Shown here: positions 54,105 through 64,000 of the stretch, in pieces
How positions within the stretch are numbered: position 1 is the stretch's first letter
Layout of the letters: the number at the start of each line of letters is the position of its first letter
From: Amphiura filiformis
Taxonomy: Eukaryota > Echinodermata > Ophiuroidea > Amphilepidida > Amphiuridae
Direction: 5' to 3'
Length of the DNA: 64,000 nt
NCBI RefSeq assembly: GCF_039555335.1
Contig: NC_092646.1
Span: forward strand, 19,244,029-19,308,028
The notes under the pieces: generated by a model
What the model was told of the DNA's origin: nothing
Database searches by the model: none
What the model saw: only the letters and a program-made list of their open reading frames with translations
Position numbers and translations under genes: made by a program

Positions 54105-56300
54105 TTCGAACCTTCATGTCTTAATTGCTAGTTTACAAAAGTTTACCACTTGTAAATGTGCAAACAAAATAGCACCCTCAACGTCCTTATTATTAGGCAT
54201 GTCACAGTGGCTGCACAATACTTCTGCCACACTGTGCATGCAAGCATAACAGTAAATTGAAAAGCGCGCGCATGAAAGTTGTTCAATTTTGGCAAACATC
54301 CATGCCGAAAAATTAATTTCCTCATATGTGCTATTTATCACAATTGTTTGAATTTTTGATATATGGTGTGTGAAACCTTTCTGTGACTACCATCGGGTTT
54401 TTTTAAAATAAATATTGCTTCGTTTAAGAGCTACTACCTGTTTTTATGGATTGTTGAAGATCCCTCATAAATCAATAAATATAGGCCTTTTGAAAAATCA
54501 AAATCTACCACCATTTAGCTGGAATACTTATCTTTCTAAGCATGTAAATTATTTCCGTCGACAACGAATGGCACACTTGAGGAAAACGATTTGAAACAAA
54601 ACATTTTTTAAGTGAGTTTAAAGGGAGTAATATTCCAAACCACAATAGCTCTAAGCCATTGTGTGTGTCCAAGGCCACACCATTTTTGTATACGCTGTAT
54701 AATAGAGGGGCTGTTTCTTTTACCGTTTCGCTTCCCATGTTAATCCAGATAACAAAATGTTAATTTAAAGTCTCATTGCAAATGAATTTTTATTTTTACT
54801 TTTCGGATTTGGCTTTGAGCAATGGTGACACATACCATATTTACAGAAAAAATGAAAATTCTATTCCAGACACCGTCAAATTTTTTGTATTATATTAAAG
54901 TAATTAACTGCAGATTCTTTACTCAACATCATAACAGGTTCATACTTGACAAATTCATGATGAATGAAAAGACTTTCATTAAATATTGAAAAAAAAAAAT
55001 TACTCATGCCTAATTTACATAATAATATCATAAATACATAATTAGCTGTAATAAGCTAATTTGCATAATTGATTACTTTTTTGTATTTTTTGTTATCAAT
55101 TGAAAAAACTTTATATACATATGTTTGTGAAAAAAACCGCACCCTGATATCATGTACAGTTTTCTTTTGGCATCAATTTTGCATATTAATTAGCTGAACT
55201 TAGTCATTTTTTCAACTTTTATTTGTCTGCAGATTGGCCGGAATTACTAAAATAGTATATTTGGTAAATTTATTATAATTATTCAATGATAGATTTTTTA
55301 ATTTTGTTTTCTTTGACGAAGTTAAAAAAGATAGGCAATTAACCTGTGATACTTAAATTAACGTTGCTTTTTCAAGCAAGTGTCCAAATAAACCTTCAAA
55401 ATCTCGAAATGTGCCAATTTTGTCATTATAGCAATTTGTGGCAGATTTGCATTCCATTTATGAGCATCTTAAAATTGATACTATGTCACAATGCATTGAC
55501 CGATTTCAATTCGGTTTTTTTTATTTTTGATGCTTTAATAAAGGTCATTCATGTAGAAACATTAAATAATGTGTTTCTGCTGCCCTTATTTTTGAGGTGA
55601 TATACCTATTATTATACAACATTTTCTACACTGACCAAACAGCAAGACATGTGAAAAGGTTTAGTTCATACACTACACTGATAAAAGGTTACCATTCATA
55701 ATTATTCAACATTATCCTTTTAATCATTTTCAACATTACTTTTTTCTTATTATATTTATACAGAGAGCACTAGTATTGAGATACGAATATGTACATATGA
55801 GTCACATGTTTAAGAGTACTATTAAATTATCAGTATTAACTTCAAGCAATATTGTGCGATTTGCGTTACAATATTTAATTATATTTTCCCCAAATATTGT
55901 TAGTTTTCAATCAGATATATCCTGTGAATTTTGACCAAATGAAGTATAGTAAAATTTCATTCTAGCCCATGTATCGTCCGTCCACTGTGTGTTTCAGTTA
56001 ACCGAGATTCACCAACTGAACTTACGGCAGATTCACGCATGGACGTATAAAGAACACGTTGGCGTAGCGTGTGTCATCACATTGGGGGGGGGGGGACCAT
56101 GATTGGGGGGCACTGGGTCTGATAGGGGCACAAGCCATTTTTTAGCAATTTTCCTATGGGAATTTTGAGATCGATTGACGTGCCTCCCGTGCCCCTATGA
56201 AGCTACGCCACTGATACGTATAGCATCAGCCGTTTGTAATGCACGCATAGGTTTTTTCGTCAATGATTCTGTTCGGCTGAGTTCGATACTAGTGTTCGAT
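54105..56300. other. 3' flank of gene B, homologous to 4860-5550, interrupted
   Basis: CTTCATGTCTTAATTG, CACTTGTAAATGTGCAAAC and AAAATAGCACCCTCAAC match gene A's flank up to 54181. The match resumes at about 55607 (ATTATACAACATTTTCTACAC). The 1.4 kb between them (54182-55606) is an AT-rich insertion relative to gene A. Confidence 0.6.
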
Positions 56301-56329
56301 TATCTCTTGGAAAATTTATCACAATTCCA

Positions 56330-57950
56330 ATACTGAACCATGTTGGAATAAATTTGTTTTTTAATAGACACACTATCTAACCCTGTACATTATGACACCA
56401 CATTGAATCCAATGTGACCTCAAGAAATAAAGTTACAAGCAATTGAATAGACGAAGGTCCAGTTTTAAAAGTGACAAACTGACCTATACAGGGTGCAAAA
56501 AGATTCCAACAAGCGCAACAAAGTGACAACACAGTTTCTGCAATGAAGCTTTATTTAAAGCAGTTTTTACTTCTCTGTACTTTTCATAACTTTCATTTTA
56601 TTTCTCAGTTCTTTTGTTTCAGTTTTCTTTTGTTCCTTTTTGATTCAAATTAAATGCACGCATAAAGTAGCCATTCGCCACTCTCAAACCACAACCTTGG
56701 CGGAAAATGTTGCCACACCTGAGCGTTAATTGGCCAACACCCTTCCCCGCTCCCCTATTGCAATGTTGATTTTGGACACAATCGTCATTATTTCTACATT
56801 ACAGTCTCCTAACATTGAAAAATGGGGGGGGGGGGGGAGAAGGGGCGAGTGTGAGCTGAATGTACATTTCGTCGGGTGCATCACATACTGGTCTATCTTG
56901 AATTTTTGACTTTTTTGAGAAAATTGGTATATAGTTCTTTTTTACGGAGCTCTTCAAATACAACAAATTACAGACCTCAATTTTTCCTAGATAATTAGTT
57001 ATAAAATGTTTAATTTAAACTATCTATGATTTTTTCAAAATACGTATTTTCACATACTGATCTATCTCGAAAAAAACACGCATTTCTAGAAAATCGCAAT
57101 TGAAAATCTTCGTATTAAGTTTACCTTTCTATAATTTAATTAGACTACGGATTTTCATGAAAGTGGTTTTAAATTTAAGCATACACTTAGCAGATTTATT
57201 TAAGTGGAATCTTTAATTATATTTACGTATGTAATATTGCTTAAAACTACACTTAAATTGTAGTTCTGTATGTGAAATCGTTAATTTCCCGATATCGTAT
57301 TGAAAGTGCATTACATACTGGTCTATGGTCTATCTCGATATAGACCAGTATGTGATGCGTCTAAAGTCACATCATTGTTCGCGAAATCGAGATAGCCCCC
57401 AAGATAGACCAGTATGAAACGAATTTTAAATACGATATCGGGAAATTAACTATTTCACATACATAACTACAACTTTAGTGTAGTTTTAAGCAATACTGCA
57501 TACATAAATATAATTCAAAATTCCACTTAAATAAATTTGTTAAGTATATGCTTTAATTTAAAACCACTTTCATTAAAATCCATAGTATAATTAAATTATA
57601 GAAAGGTTAACTTAATACGAAGATTTTCAATTGCGATTTTCTCGAAATGCATGTTTTTCGAGATAGACCAGTATGTGATGCGTCCGACGATTTGCAACTA
57701 TTATACAAAATAATACGGAATTATCACATATTTGGCTCCGATTGCGTGCTTTAAACACCAGAACGTGCAGGTGTGGCAACGAATTTCTAGTCCGTGGAGT
57801 TTTGAATAGGACAGTTTGTCACTTTTAAAACTGGACCTTCGTCTAATCAAATGCTTGTTACTTTGCTTTTTGAACTCACATTGGATTGGATGTGGTGTCA
57901 TAGTGTGTCCTTTTAAACAAATAAATTTACCCAAATAAGGTTTAGTTTTA
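56330..57950. mobile_element. TIR element of ~1.6 kb with a foldback MITE nested inside
   Basis: About 56330-56485 is an inverse copy of 57785-57950. Shared blocks include GACACACTAT, TGACACCACAT, AGACGAAGGTCCAGTTTTAA and AAGTGACAAACTG. The element separates two parts of the gene B 3' flank that are close together in gene A. It holds the complete MITE at 56870-57689. Confidence 0.7.
56870..57689. mobile_element. Foldback MITE copy 2 (CGTCGG family, 820 bp)
   Basis: Nearly the same sequence and length as 29462-30267, with termini CGTCGGGTGCATCACATACT and GATGCGTCCGACG. ATTT flanks it on both sides (56866-56869, 57690-57693). Preceded by a G run at 56824-56837. Confidence 0.9.
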
Positions 57951-58094
57951 AAATTAGGATTTTTCTTCCAAGTGTAAGGATACATTTTGGCGCAGTATAT
58001 ATCATTGGGTATTACAGTTTTTAGCTTTGCATCAAAGAAGCAATATCGGTTTGCAAAGTAGGTAGATAACCGATATGCAAGTCCATTGCTTTTG

Positions 58095-63527
<5,433 letters not shown>

Positions 63528-64000
63528 CTGAAAAAAAAGAAATTTAAAGATTACAGACTGAACTATTGAGTTGATTATGTACTCCTGAATACAATTAAGG
63601 AAGATATTTTGTATGCTTCTCAGCTGACCAAAGATTACTCACTTGAAAGTACGCCCTCTACTTTTTTGCCCGCCATATTTCAAAAATGCTTTTTAACATG
63701 CTTCCGATTGTTGTTAAAATATCGTGATAAATATCTGCAATGATCTTGTCATCGCGTTCTTATTTTTTTATATACGCGATGTAGTAAATGCACAATTCAA
63801 ACTGCAATGCGAATAATGATTATTTACATATGTTTATACAAACTGGTTATGTCGGTATTTAAGTACGTGTACGTCCGGCAACTATAGATTTATTAGGAAT
63901 GTTGCGATTTCCAAATGCGTGATCGTTCGGCCGTCTAGTTCACTCCTCCTTATACATAAATTCGCCTAGCCTCATTTCCCTAAAATAACATTTTCCAAAA

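Overview
The window looks like nuclear DNA of an invertebrate animal, most likely an invertebrate deuterostome (echinoderm, hemichordate or amphioxus-like). Reasons: short exons with GT/AG introns, low gene density, many different transposons, an interstitial (CCCTAA)n array, and a scavenger-receptor (SRCR) plus EGF adhesion GPCR. The species cannot be fixed from the sequence alone. There is no bacterial-type gene organisation.

The main content is one large minus-strand gene (gene A), with 42 coding exons between 47921 and 5730. In protein order it encodes one SRCR domain, 24 calcium-binding-type EGF modules (each a separate phase 1-1 exon), a membrane-proximal GAIN region with a complete GPS motif, a seven-helix adhesion-GPCR domain and a short cytoplasmic tail. 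The exon lengths add up to one uninterrupted frame of about 1,689 residues. Only the N-terminal signal-peptide exon or exons, 5' of 47921, were not found. A second gene of the same family (gene B, minus strand) enters from the right edge. Its TM1-to-stop exons (63527 to 58095) match gene A exon for exon with identical sizes, except for one extra codon in the last exon. The introns and 3' flanks of A and B still align, so they are head-to-tail tandem paralogs.

Layout: 1-4500 is a decayed LINE, a TIR element and satellite-like tandem repeats. 4860-5550 is 3' flank shared with gene B. 5730-13736 is the gene A tail and 7TM exons, interrupted by SINE/LINE pieces, a dead Tc1 element, (AAT)n arrays and an intronic tRNA-Thr(CGU). 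14351-15375 is a TA-flanked DNA element. 17263-21220 is GPS/GAIN. 21607-22599 is a decayed LINE. 24059-47162 holds the EGF exons, including a 3.1 kb tandem duplication, an interstitial telomeric array, microsatellites, hairpin MITEs and one fossil EGF exon. 47610-47921 is SRCR. 47922-50118 has no recognised gene. 50119-52364 is a nested foldback palindrome. 52365-58094 is intergenic and transposon-rich. 58095-64000 is gene B with its own intronic tRNA-Thr.

The A/B pair works as an internal clock. Insertions in only one paralog (Tc1 element, CAGGG-TIR element) have exact empty TA sites in the other. Shared ones (tRNA-Thr, AAT arrays, a LINE 3' end) predate the gene duplication.
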